Source of the DNA: an uncultured Eubacteriales bacterium | GTDB taxonomy: Bacteria; Bacillota; Clostridia; Oscillospirales; Acutalibacteraceae | NCBI GenBank assembly: GCA_934725425.1 | Contig: CAKVAX010000001.1 | Location: 1 to 64,000, forward strand | Direction: 5' to 3' | Length of the DNA stretch: 64,000 nt | Part shown: one piece after another, positions 17,331 to 26,311 of the stretch | Layout of the letters: each line of letters starts with the position of its first letter | Position numbering within the stretch: the first letter of the stretch is position 1 | Made by a program: the position numbers and the translations under genes | The notes under the pieces: generated by a model | Databases searched by the model: none | What the model saw: the letters and a program-made list of their open reading frames with translations, nothing else | Told to the model about the DNA's origin: nothing

Positions 17331-18441
17331 AATATTAAAATCATATTTTATGCGCACATGTATAGCCGTCTTTTTTGGATTTTTAGTAGCGTCGTTGATT
17401 CTACTTGTTACAGGCTATGACCCATCGCAATCGCTTGCAGTTATGTTCAATGCCATATTTTCGCGCCCGAAGTTCATAGTCAATGTTATATTGAAAAGTA
17501 CTCCTATAATTCTTACCGGATTAAGTGTTGCATTTGCTTTTAAAATGGGCCTTTTTAATATTGGTGCCGAAGGACAGTACATAGTTGCAACTATAGCATC
17601 CACGTTGGTTGGTATTATATTTAATTTTCACCCGGTAATTCAAATTCCGCTTGTTATTTTGTCAGGCGTTCTGGCAGGTGCAATTTTTGGTGGAATAGTA
17701 GGATTTTTAAAATCTCGTTTCGGAATTCACGAAGTAATAACCAGCATTATGCTTAACTGGATTGCACTTTATTTATGTAATTATGTCGCAAATTCTCAGC
17801 GCTTCCATAAACCTGATAGCGATGGTACATACTTTATAAATAGTTCAGGTTTGACGCTGTTTTTGTATGATTGGAAATTTTCAGAACAAGGAAGAAAGTT
17901 TTTGAAAGGCAGCCCAATTTTAAATGACATTTTGCTTAAAACAGATTTTAATTTCAACTTTTTAATCGCAGTATTAATGGCTGTGCTTGTGTGGTTGGTT
18001 ATATACAAAACCAGTAAAGGTTTTGAGTTCCGTGCATGTGGTCTAAATCCTGATGCAGCGAAAAATGCAGGAATAAACGTAAGCAGAAACATAATTTATA
18101 CAATGATTATCTCGGGTGCTCTTTCGGGCCTTGCAGGTGCGTTGTCGATAAGTGGCTCATCCTCTCCCGCAATTCATGTTTTGTCTGTTTTTGAAAATTA
18201 TGGGTTTAATGGTATGTCTGTTGCTCTTATTGCAGGTAGTTCGCCTGTTGGGTGTGTTTTTGCCGGACTCATGTTCAGTGCCCTTATTTATGCGGGTCAG
18301 ACATTGCAGTTTAAAGTAGGTGCTCCTTCTGAGATAGTAAATATCATGATAGGAACTATCGTTTTCTTCGTTGCACTTTCGGTCATAATTCCAATTTTAG
18401 TAAATAAATTTTTAGATAAGGAGAGAAGACGTCATGCTTAA
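17311..18441 (+). CDS. Nucleoside ABC transporter permease (first)
   Basis: A 376-residue BPD_transp_2-type permease with about nine to ten membrane helices. It shows the FKMGLFNIGAEGQYIVAT loop and the GLNPDAAKNAGINVSRNI cytoplasmic motif that contacts the ATPase, which are typical of NupB/YufP proteins. Overlaps both neighbours (20 nt with the ATPase, 8 nt with the second permease), so the transporter is made as a coupled unit. Confidence 0.92.
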   Translation: MTHKIAKILKSYFMRTCIAVFFGFLVASLILLVTGYDPSQSLAVMFNAIFSRPKFIVNVILKSTPIILTGLSVAFAFKMGLFNIGAEGQYIVATIASTLVGIIFNFHPVIQIPLVILSGVLAGAIFGGIVGFLKSRFGIHEVITSIMLNWIALYLCNYVANSQRFHKPDSDGTYFINSSGLTLFLYDWKFSEQGRKFLKGSPILNDILLKTDFNFNFLIAVLMAVLVWLVIYKTSKGFEFRACGLNPDAAKNAGINVSRNIIYTMIISGALSGLAGALSISGSSSPAIHVLSVFENYGFNGMSVALIAGSSPVGCVFAGLMFSALIYAGQTLQFKVGAPSEIVNIMIGTIVFFVALSVIIPILVNKFLDKERRRHA

Positions 18442-19354
18442 CACAATTTTAATCGCAATATCCATTACACTGATGTATTCTGCTCCACTTACTCTTGCGG
18501 CAATCGGTGGGGTAATATCCGAAAAATCCGGTATTACTAATATAGGAATTGAAGGAATGATGAGCATTGGCGCTTTAACGGGTGCCACAGTTGGATTTTT
18601 TACTGAAAATCCATGGATAGGGCTCTTATGCGCAGGACTCGCCGGAGGAATTTTGGCTTTGCTTCACGCGGTTGCTTCGATAACTTGTAGAGCCGATCAA
18701 ACAGTTTCGGGTATTGCAATAAATTTGATAGGCCCGGGAGTTGCGATGTTTTTGTCAAGGTATTTCTTTAAAGCTACTATGACACTACCGGTTCCACATA
18801 AATTGCCTAAAGTTGTAGACCCCAGATATTTTCAAAATACAATGTTTAGCAATTTAAGTATTGATGCCAGCGTTGTACTTGCGGCTTTTGCTGTGGTTGT
18901 TACTTCATTTGTTTTTTATCAAACCAAGTGGGGACTTAGAATAAGAGCGATGGGTGAACATCCCGCCGCTGTTGATACTCTTGGCGTGTCGGTGTGCAAA
19001 ACAAGATATATTTGCGTTGTTATTTCTGGAATTTTGGCTGGATTGGGTGGCGGAGTTGTAACTCTTGCGGTAGTTTCGCAGTTTTCTCCTACTGCCATCA
19101 GTGGTCAGGGATTTATCGCACTTGCAGCGGTTATATTTGGTAAATGGCGTCCTTTAGGCGCATACGGTGCTTGCTTGTTGTTTGGATTTTCTCAGGCTTT
19201 GGTCATTATTTTAGGCGGTGGAGCAGTTCATGTTCCTTCAACTGTGTTGGCAATGATACCATACATATTGACCATAGCTATGTTGATAATATTTGTAGGG
19301 CGTTCTTCAGCTCCAAAAGCTGCGGGTGTTCCTTACGAAAAAGGTGCCCGATAA
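18434..19354 (+). CDS. Nucleoside ABC transporter permease (second)
   Basis: A 306-residue permease, partner of the previous one (NupC/YufQ type). It has GGVISEKSGITNIGIEGMMSIGAL near the N terminus, the MGEHPAAVDTLGVSVCKTRY ATPase-contact loop and membrane helices throughout. It completes the BMP-ATPase-permease-permease set. deoC starts 28 nt downstream behind AAGGTGGT. Confidence 0.92.
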   Translation: MLNTILIAISITLMYSAPLTLAAIGGVISEKSGITNIGIEGMMSIGALTGATVGFFTENPWIGLLCAGLAGGILALLHAVASITCRADQTVSGIAINLIGPGVAMFLSRYFFKATMTLPVPHKLPKVVDPRYFQNTMFSNLSIDASVVLAAFAVVVTSFVFYQTKWGLRIRAMGEHPAAVDTLGVSVCKTRYICVVISGILAGLGGGVVTLAVVSQFSPTAISGQGFIALAAVIFGKWRPLGAYGACLLFGFSQALVIILGGGAVHVPSTVLAMIPYILTIAMLIIFVGRSSAPKAAGVPYEKGAR

Positions 19355-19382
19355 AAAATATATCAAGGTGGTAAATAATTAA

Positions 19383-20039
19383 ATGGAAATTAATCGAATA
19401 CTTTCCAAAGTTGACCATACTTTGCTTTCGGTTACAGCGAGTGAGAGCGATATTATAAAAATATGTAAAGAGGGAATGCGATACAATGTAGCTTCTATTT
19501 GTATCGCACCTTGTCATATTAGGATTGCTCGAGATTTTTTAAAAAATGATTTGAACATTTGCACTGTGATTGGTTTTCCTAACGGATACAATACTTGTGA
19601 AACCAAGATGTTCGAGACCGAGAACGCTCTTTCTTTGGGAGCTGATGAGATTGACATGGTCATCAATATAGGTGCTTTGAAAGAAAAAAATTTCAAAAAA
19701 GTGGAAAGTGAAATTTATAATCTGAAAAAAATATGTCAAAATAAAATATTGAAGGTTATAGTTGAAACCTGTTTACTTACGGAAGAAGAAAAAATTACAA
19801 TGTGTAAAATAGTCACAAATTCAGGGGCCGATTATATAAAAACATCCACTGGATTTTCGAAATCCGGGGCAACTCTGGATGATATAATTTTATTTTCAAA
19901 AAATATAGGCAAAAATGTTAAAATAAAAGCTGCCGGCGGAATTGGTAGCCTCGAAGATGCAAAAAAGTTTATAGAAGCCGGAGCTTCAAGGTTGGGAACA
20001 AGCAAAATTGTAAAAATTGTTTCTCAGATGAATATTTAA
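19383..20039 (+). CDS. deoC: Deoxyribose-phosphate aldolase
   Basis: A 218-residue class I aldolase that splits deoxyribose 5-phosphate to glyceraldehyde 3-phosphate and acetaldehyde. The Schiff-base lysine lies in DYIKTSTGFSKSGAT (about residue 150), and the proton-relay lysine in VKIKAAGGIGS. DHTLLSVTASESD near the N terminus is the usual D-H-T-L start of the family. It is the exit step from nucleoside salvage to central metabolism. Confidence 0.95.
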   Translation: MEINRILSKVDHTLLSVTASESDIIKICKEGMRYNVASICIAPCHIRIARDFLKNDLNICTVIGFPNGYNTCETKMFETENALSLGADEIDMVINIGALKEKNFKKVESEIYNLKKICQNKILKVIVETCLLTEEEKITMCKIVTNSGADYIKTSTGFSKSGATLDDIILFSKNIGKNVKIKAAGGIGSLEDAKKFIEAGASRLGTSKIVKIVSQMNI

Positions 20040-20058
20040 GGAAGGGTTTTGTTTTTTA

Positions 20059-21381
20059 GTGAGAGTTTACGATATAATAGCTGCAAAAAGAGATAAAAAA
20101 GAATTAAAAGAGGAAGAAATTAAATTTTTAATAAATGGTTATGTAAACGGAGAAGTGCCGGATTATCAAATGTCTGCATTTTTAATGGCCGTGTATTTTA
20201 ACGGCATGACCGAGAAAGAATGCGCAACATTCGCAGAGTGTATGCTTCATTCCGGAGACGTTATGGATCTTTCGGAAATAGAAGGTGTAAAGGTAGATAA
20301 GCACAGCACCGGCGGAGTAGGGGACAAAACCACTTTGATAGTGACGCCTGTCGTGGCTGCTTGTGGAGTTAAAGTTGCAAAAATGTCCGGCAGAGGCCTC
20401 GGGCACACAGGTGGAACCGTGGATAAATTGGAATCAATTCCCGGAATGAATGTTGCACTTTCCAGAGAAAGATTTTTTGAAATTGTGAAAAATGTTGGTT
20501 GCAGCGTCGTAAGTCAAACAGGAAATTTAGTTCCTGCCGATAAAAAAATATACGCTTTGAGAGATGTTACAGCTACAGTTGAAAGCATGCCTCTTGTTGC
20601 TTCGAGCATAATGAGTAAAAAAATAGCTTCCGGGGCAGACTGTATAGTTTTGGACGTTAAATGCGGAAAAGGTGCGTTCATGAAAACCAGCGAAGATGCT
20701 GTGAAACTTTCTAAAATAATGGTAGATATAGGTAAAAAATTCAATCGCAAAGTGTCCGCGCTTATCACCGATATGAATGCTCCTTTAGGAAATGCAATAG
20801 GCAATTCACTTGAAGTGTGGGAATCATGTGAGGTTTTAAGAGGAAAAGGACCCGAAGATTTAAAAGAAGTTTCTGTATGCTTAGCAGCAAATATGCTTTA
20901 CATGGCAGGAAAAGGCAGCATGAAAGAATGCATCAGAGCTGTTGAAATATGTTTGAAAAATGGTAAAGCTTATGAAAAATTCAAAGAAATGGTAACTGCT
21001 CAAGGTGGAGATTTATCCGATTTTGACAGTATTACAAAGCTTCAAAAAGATTCTATGATGTATGAAGTTTTATCTTCGGACAAGGGATATTTGGCGGCAA
21101 TGGATGCAGAACTTTTAGGAAAAGCTTCTATGGAACTTGGCGCAGGCAGAGAGACCAAAGAAGACGATATAGATTACAAAGCCGGCATAGTTCTTTACAA
21201 AAAAATTGGTGATAAAGTGGAGAAAGATGAAAGGCTGGCCGTATTTTATTCGTCGGATATAGATAAATTTTCTAAGGCTGAAGAGATATTCAAAAAATCG
21301 CTTTCCTATAGTAAGCATGAGCCGGAAAAATCACCATTAATATTAGCCAGAGTTACAGAAAATAAAATAGAAAAATTTTAG
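20059..21381 (+). CDS. pdp: Pyrimidine-nucleoside phosphorylase
   Basis: A 440-residue thymidine/pyrimidine phosphorylase. The N-terminal helical domain comes first. The phosphate-binding KHSTGGVGDKTTLIVTP and the SGRGLGHTGGTVDKLESIPG family signature follow, then a C-terminal PYNP domain. It splits thymidine, deoxyuridine or uridine to base plus pentose 1-phosphate. GTG start at 20059, 19 nt after deoC. Pdp rather than DeoA is preferred because the broad-specificity enzyme is the usual one in Firmicutes. The two cannot be told apart with certainty here. Confidence 0.9.
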   Translation: MRVYDIIAAKRDKKELKEEEIKFLINGYVNGEVPDYQMSAFLMAVYFNGMTEKECATFAECMLHSGDVMDLSEIEGVKVDKHSTGGVGDKTTLIVTPVVAACGVKVAKMSGRGLGHTGGTVDKLESIPGMNVALSRERFFEIVKNVGCSVVSQTGNLVPADKKIYALRDVTATVESMPLVASSIMSKKIASGADCIVLDVKCGKGAFMKTSEDAVKLSKIMVDIGKKFNRKVSALITDMNAPLGNAIGNSLEVWESCEVLRGKGPEDLKEVSVCLAANMLYMAGKGSMKECIRAVEICLKNGKAYEKFKEMVTAQGGDLSDFDSITKLQKDSMMYEVLSSDKGYLAAMDAELLGKASMELGAGRETKEDDIDYKAGIVLYKKIGDKVEKDERLAVFYSSDIDKFSKAEEIFKKSLSYSKHEPEKSPLILARVTENKIEKF

Positions 21382-21401
21382 AAAGCAGCTGATTTTAAGA
21401 A

Positions 21402-23387
21402 ATGAATTTAGATGAAGCAAAGGCTCTTGCTGAAAAATACAGAAAAGAAATAGAGTATCACAATAAAAAGTATTACGAAGACGATTCCCCCGAAATAGAT
21501 GATTATGAATATGATATGATTGTGAGAAATTTGGAAGAGTTAGAAAATCTTTTTCCCGAATTAGCCTCTGAAGATTCTCCCACTAAACATGTTGGCGGGA
21601 GAGCTTCGGCAAAATTTTCTCCGGTTACTCACGAAATCAAAATGGAAAGTTTACATGACTCATTTTCAATCGAAGAAATAGAAGCTTTCTATAATAGAAT
21701 AAAAAATGTCGTAAAATCTGCGAGCTATGTTGTTGAGCCCAAGATAGACGGCTTGTCTGTTTCGGTTGAATATGTCAACGGAAAGCTTTTCAGAGCTTCT
21801 ACTCGTGGCGACGGTCAAGTTGGCGAGGATATAACTGAAAATATTTTAACCATAAACAGCTTGCCCAAAAAATTAAACAAAAACATTGAGTATCTAGAAG
21901 TTCGCGGAGAAGTTTATATGTCCAAGGACAGCTTTTTGAAACTCGTTCAAAAGCAAGAATCAGAAGGTCAAAAAACTTTTAAGAATCCCCGAAATGCTGC
22001 TGCAGGTTCACTTAGGCAAAAGGATTCGAGTGTTACTGCTTCCAGAAATTTGGATATTTTCATTTTTAATGTTCAAAAAATTAAAGGATACGAATTAAAA
22101 TTTCATAAGGAATCATTAGATTTTTTGAAAGATTTAGGACTCCCTGTTCTACCTTTCTATGCGGTTTGTAAAACCATGGAAGAAATTTCTTCTGAAATAA
22201 ATAGGATAGGAGAAATAAAATCCGATTTGCCATTTCAAACAGATGGCGCTGTCGTTAAATTAGATTCATTTGAAGATAGGAAAGTGCTCGGCAGTACGTC
22301 AAAATTTCCCAGATGGGCCGAAGCTTACAAATATCCTCCCGAAGAAAAATCCACTGAGCTTTTAAACATTGAGATAAATGTTGGCAGAACAGGAATTTTG
22401 GCTCCAACAGGAATTTTAAAGCCTGTTTTGATTTCAGGAAGCACTGTGGGAAGGGTAGTTTTGCACAATGAAGATTTCATCAAAGAGAAAAATCTAAGAA
22501 TCGGTGACACGGTTGTAATTAGGAAAGCCGGAGAAATCATACCTGAAGTGGTGAAAGTTATTTCACATAAAGAAAATTCAGAAGAATTTCAATTTCCCCA
22601 AAAATGTCCGTCTTGTGGTTCTGAGGTTACTCGTGTCGATGACGAGGTGGCAATAAGGTGCGTTAATACAAATTGCCCCGCTCAGTTGCTTAGAAATTTA
22701 ATTCATTTCGTTTCAAAAGGTGCCATGGATATCGAAGGCTTAGGCGAAACTTTGATATCAAAAATGGTTGAACAGGGTATGATATCATCGCCGGTGCAGA
22801 TATATGAATTGAGCAAAGAAAAATTAGCGGCTATGGAAAGAATGGGAGAAAAATCTTCTCAAAATATAATAAATTCAATTAAAAAATCAAAAAATCAAAA
22901 TCTTGATAGGCTTATTTTTGCTTTGGGAATTCGCCACGTTGGCCAAAAAGCTGCGAAGCTCTTGGCTTCAGAATTTGAAAACATGGACAATTTAATGTCG
23001 GCACAAAAGGAAGAAATTTCTTTAATTGGAGGCATAGGCGAGGTCATAGCAGATAGTATAATTTCTTATTTTTCTGTTGATCAAAATGTCAAACTTATAA
23101 ACGAACTTAAGAATAAAGGTTTGAACATGAATTTTGAAAGTAGTTCAAAAAATAGTGTTTTAAAAAATAAAACATTCGTTTTAACGGGTACTTTGGAAAA
23201 ATATACGCGAGGAGAAGCTACTCAAATAATAGAGTCTATGGGCGGCAAGGTAACATCGTCTGTTTCTAAAAACACATCGTATGTTTTATGCGGTGATTCT
23301 CCCGGTAGCAAAGCTGAAAAAGCTCGAAAATTAAATGTTGAGATTATATCTGAGAATGATTTTGAAAATATGATTTCATTTATGTAA
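21402..23387 (+). CDS. ligA: NAD-dependent DNA ligase
   Basis: A 661-residue LigA of full length. The domains in order are the Ia domain (YHNKKYYEDDSPEIDDYEYD), the adenylation domain with catalytic VEPKIDGLSVS (Lys near 113), the OB fold, a Cys4 zinc finger (CPSCGSEV and CVNTNCPAQ), the helix-hairpin-helix domain (GLGETLISKMVEQG, LGIRHVG), and a C-terminal BRCT domain (KNKTFVLTGTLEKYTRGEA). It seals nicks in replication. It follows pdp by 20 nt, probably by read-through of the salvage operon. Confidence 0.96.
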   Translation: MNLDEAKALAEKYRKEIEYHNKKYYEDDSPEIDDYEYDMIVRNLEELENLFPELASEDSPTKHVGGRASAKFSPVTHEIKMESLHDSFSIEEIEAFYNRIKNVVKSASYVVEPKIDGLSVSVEYVNGKLFRASTRGDGQVGEDITENILTINSLPKKLNKNIEYLEVRGEVYMSKDSFLKLVQKQESEGQKTFKNPRNAAAGSLRQKDSSVTASRNLDIFIFNVQKIKGYELKFHKESLDFLKDLGLPVLPFYAVCKTMEEISSEINRIGEIKSDLPFQTDGAVVKLDSFEDRKVLGSTSKFPRWAEAYKYPPEEKSTELLNIEINVGRTGILAPTGILKPVLISGSTVGRVVLHNEDFIKEKNLRIGDTVVIRKAGEIIPEVVKVISHKENSEEFQFPQKCPSCGSEVTRVDDEVAIRCVNTNCPAQLLRNLIHFVSKGAMDIEGLGETLISKMVEQGMISSPVQIYELSKEKLAAMERMGEKSSQNIINSIKKSKNQNLDRLIFALGIRHVGQKAAKLLASEFENMDNLMSAQKEEISLIGGIGEVIADSIISYFSVDQNVKLINELKNKGLNMNFESSSKNSVLKNKTFVLTGTLEKYTRGEATQIIESMGGKVTSSVSKNTSYVLCGDSPGSKAEKARKLNVEIISENDFENMISFM

Positions 23388-23419
23388 AATTCTAAATGGT
23401 TTATACTTTTCACAATATA

Positions 23420-23455
23420 AAATCACTTGCCTTATGACAGACAAGTGATTTGTTT
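23420..23455. terminator. Bidirectional terminator after ligA
   Basis: A 10-bp stem AAATCACTTG/CAAGTGATTT (23420-23429 and 23442-23451) followed by GTTTTA. It separates ligA from the convergent gene for the large exported protein. Confidence 0.8.
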
Positions 23456-26058
23456 TATGAAATTTTTTTATGTATTTTATTGAATTCAATTAAGTAATTG
23501 TAGTCATAATTTAGTGCCATTATTTTGTCGAGAGCCGAAAGAGCTTTCTCCAGATTATCAGGACTGTTTTGAATGGCATAATTATCACAAGCATTTAGCA
23601 AATTTTTAAATGTTTCAGTTATCTCAACGGAATTTTGCAGATGATTCATAAGAGTTTGGTTATATAGCTTTTGCAATTCATAACGTACATTGCTGGTTTT
23701 ATGAGATATTTTAATAATCAAATCTTTAAAGCAAGATAATTGACCGTTTTTAAAATCATTCCACATGTGATTTGATTCATTTTCTTTATCATTAAGCCCC
23801 ATCGCAAATACATTATATTTGTTTTTTATAAACGAAAGAGTGTCCGTCCCTATAATCGCAGAAGATTTCCCGACAGAATTTGAAATATTTGTTGAACCGT
23901 AATCGTCGAGTCCGATTTTTAATTTAGTTAAAGATGAATCGACTCTTTTTATTAATTTTAAAGTCCATTCATTTTTATTTTTTACGATAGGCTGATTATC
24001 GCCCGGCAAGGGTACAATCGGGCTAACGTGGTCGTTTTTACCGGATTGAGTCAAATAAAATATTAGAGTTAAATATTTTTTATTCGATAATATTCCGGGT
24101 ATGGAAACGCTTTTGTTTATGCCGTAAGATTTCAAAATGTCATAAATTTCCGGTTCTATTAAATTCAAAGCTTTTTTAAATTCATTTGCGAAAGGATTGG
24201 CTTTGTTTTCAGAAAGTTTTTTCATTATATCTTGGAATTTGATTTTTATATTATGCTTCCCCAAAACTCTGTTTCCGAACATAGGCAGGCTCATTGAAAT
24301 AGTCAAATTTTTACTTGTATCAAAATAAGCTTCACCGACACTATCATCATAATCTACGTTTAAAGATGCAGTCCCTACCACCGGAACTTCAAATGATAAA
24401 TTGCCACTTACGCTGTTTATTTTTGTTTTTCTGCTTGTACTAAATTTTGCAGATTTATTTTTTAAGCTTCTTGAAAATATTTGCATTTTTGATAAGTTTT
24501 CTATTTCGTCATATAGTTTTTTAAGCATTTCAAAATCTTCAGAAGTCTGGGCGTAATTCCTTAAATATGCAATTAAAGATATGGAAGTTTTTAACATAAG
24601 TAATCTGCCCGAAGAACTTGCGTTCAATCTGGAATTATTAAGCCAACTTTTTTCGATTGCTTTTTTAATTTTCAAAGCATCATGATGGTCTGATTTAGAA
24701 TTATTTTTATTTGAAATTATGTATAAACTATTATTATAACGCCTTAAATCCCCCGTTATATTAGAAACTATTATCGAAAAGATTTCAGAATTTGTTTCGT
24801 AATTTTCTAAATTATTTTTTGTTTCAACAAATTTAGCGGTTTTTTCCGATTTCAAAAAATGTAAAATTTGATTTGAATTTTCTGAATAATATGAGGGTGA
24901 ACCATCTCTTTCTATTAAATTTATAAATGGATGTTTTATCGATGAGTCCACATATTTTGAACTTTGTGAAACGCTCATACCCAAAGATACAAAACAATCA
25001 GCTGTGGCTGATAAATTTCCGCTGGCTTTTATGGAGCTTTCTTTAGCGTCATTTACAGACTGAGTTACGGAAGGCAGTTCGCACGATGCGTTTTGAGGGA
25101 TTATACATGAGATTTTTAAATAATTTTCTATGGATGTTTTTATTTTAGAAATAAGATTTACCTCTGCTTGTTGCATTGAATTTCGAGAATTGATTATTTT
25201 TTTAATTTCAGGCTCGCGAAGTTCTATAGAGCTGATTGTTTTGTTTTTTGAATAAGAATCTAAAAATTGTTCCAGTGAATAAAATACCAGTGAATTTGTT
25301 ATTTGAGTATTAAATTCTGTATTGGCAGAAAGGTATTTTTTTAGTCCTGTTCCAATGGAAAGATTTATATTTTTTGAACTGTCTATTCTGTAAAATGACT
25401 TTTCAGAATCACTTTCTTCAAAATCTTGGCCTATTGATATTCCAAAATTCACCGGACCTGTAGATGCCGACGTACTTATGGTCCCTGAAGTAGAAGCGCT
25501 TTCGCTGCCGATTTTGTCCTCTACTCCGCATCTTTCGGAGTCCAAGATTTTGCTTGCTATTTTTCTGGAAATTAAGGTCTGATAAGCATCTTTTACTCCG
25601 GATATAAATTTATAAAATATATTTGTTTTGGGAATTTCATCATTTATTTCGATTAATTTTTCAATACTTTTTAACCTTTTTAAAATTTCTATATTTGTAA
25701 ATTCGGTTTCGTTCTCAATAGACATTAAATAATTTTTGGTACTCTTAATGCATTCGCAAAGCAAAGAATCCTTTAATATATTCTCGTTTATATCACTTTT
25801 TTTATCAATGTAAGGTGTCGATTCATCATTTAGAATAAAATCAATTCCTTGAATTAAAATTGTTTTTAAGTTATTTTTTTCGAAAATATCCAGTGTATTA
25901 CGGTTATTTTTGAAAATTAACTCATATTTCTTATTTTTAGTTTGTTCTTCCTTGCTTGAAGCTATTTCCTTTTCGCAACAGTATGCATGGTTTAACGGGC
26001 ACGCGGTTGTAAATGTTAATCCTCCAAGTAGTATACTTAAATATTTTTTTATTTTCAT
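23455..26058 (-). CDS. Large exported protein of unknown function with three-fold repeat
   Basis: I do not recognise this 867-residue protein. It begins with a signal sequence (KKYLSILLGGLTFTTAC). TTAC ending at Cys20 fits a lipobox, so it may be a lipoprotein. Three Ser/Thr-rich, probably beta-stranded modules recur at about residues 191-238, 346-381 and 550-595. Each has a SG-x-[IL]-S start, an alternating hydrophobic stretch and a [FY]-x-x-D-[ST]-S or Y-V-D-S-S ending. Helical stretches lie between them. Alternating polar/apolar strands of this kind occur in pore-forming and cell-wall-surface proteins, but no known family is seen. Monocistronic, convergent with ligA. Composition is Ser-, Asn- and Lys-rich. 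Confidence 0.75.
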   Translation of the reverse strand: MKIKKYLSILLGGLTFTTACPLNHAYCCEKEIASSKEEQTKNKKYELIFKNNRNTLDIFEKNNLKTILIQGIDFILNDESTPYIDKKSDINENILKDSLLCECIKSTKNYLMSIENETEFTNIEILKRLKSIEKLIEINDEIPKTNIFYKFISGVKDAYQTLISRKIASKILDSERCGVEDKIGSESASTSGTISTSASTGPVNFGISIGQDFEESDSEKSFYRIDSSKNINLSIGTGLKKYLSANTEFNTQITNSLVFYSLEQFLDSYSKNKTISSIELREPEIKKIINSRNSMQQAEVNLISKIKTSIENYLKISCIIPQNASCELPSVTQSVNDAKESSIKASGNLSATADCFVSLGMSVSQSSKYVDSSIKHPFINLIERDGSPSYYSENSNQILHFLKSEKTAKFVETKNNLENYETNSEIFSIIVSNITGDLRRYNNSLYIISNKNNSKSDHHDALKIKKAIEKSWLNNSRLNASSSGRLLMLKTSISLIAYLRNYAQTSEDFEMLKKLYDEIENLSKMQIFSRSLKNKSAKFSTSRKTKINSVSGNLSFEVPVVGTASLNVDYDDSVGEAYFDTSKNLTISMSLPMFGNRVLGKHNIKIKFQDIMKKLSENKANPFANEFKKALNLIEPEIYDILKSYGINKSVSIPGILSNKKYLTLIFYLTQSGKNDHVSPIVPLPGDNQPIVKNKNEWTLKLIKRVDSSLTKLKIGLDDYGSTNISNSVGKSSAIIGTDTLSFIKNKYNVFAMGLNDKENESNHMWNDFKNGQLSCFKDLIIKISHKTSNVRYELQKLYNQTLMNHLQNSVEITETFKNLLNACDNYAIQNSPDNLEKALSALDKIMALNYDYNYLIEFNKIHKKIS

Positions 26059-26246
26059 AATTACGCCTCCTAATTTTATAATTGAACAAAGTTTTTAAAT
26101 TTGCAAAACTTATAATCAGTATTATAACATATTTTACATCAAAATAAACAAATAAAAGGTTTGTTTAAAATTAATATTTGGTTATATTTTAAAACTCGAA
26201 ATTTAAAAATAAAAAATTAACCATTTTTTCCTCGACATTTATAGCG

Positions 26247-26275
26247 TTGATTAATTTAAGAATATGTTATATAAT
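26247..26275 (+). promoter_or_regulatory. Sigma-A promoter of murEF
   Basis: TTGATT (26247-26252), a 17-nt spacer and TATAAT (26270-26275), 36 nt upstream of the murE start. The rest of the 253-nt divergent interval is AT-rich without a gene. Confidence 0.65.
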
Positions 26276-26311
26276 TACAGCCACTAATAATTTAATGAAA
26301 GAAGAGTTTTT

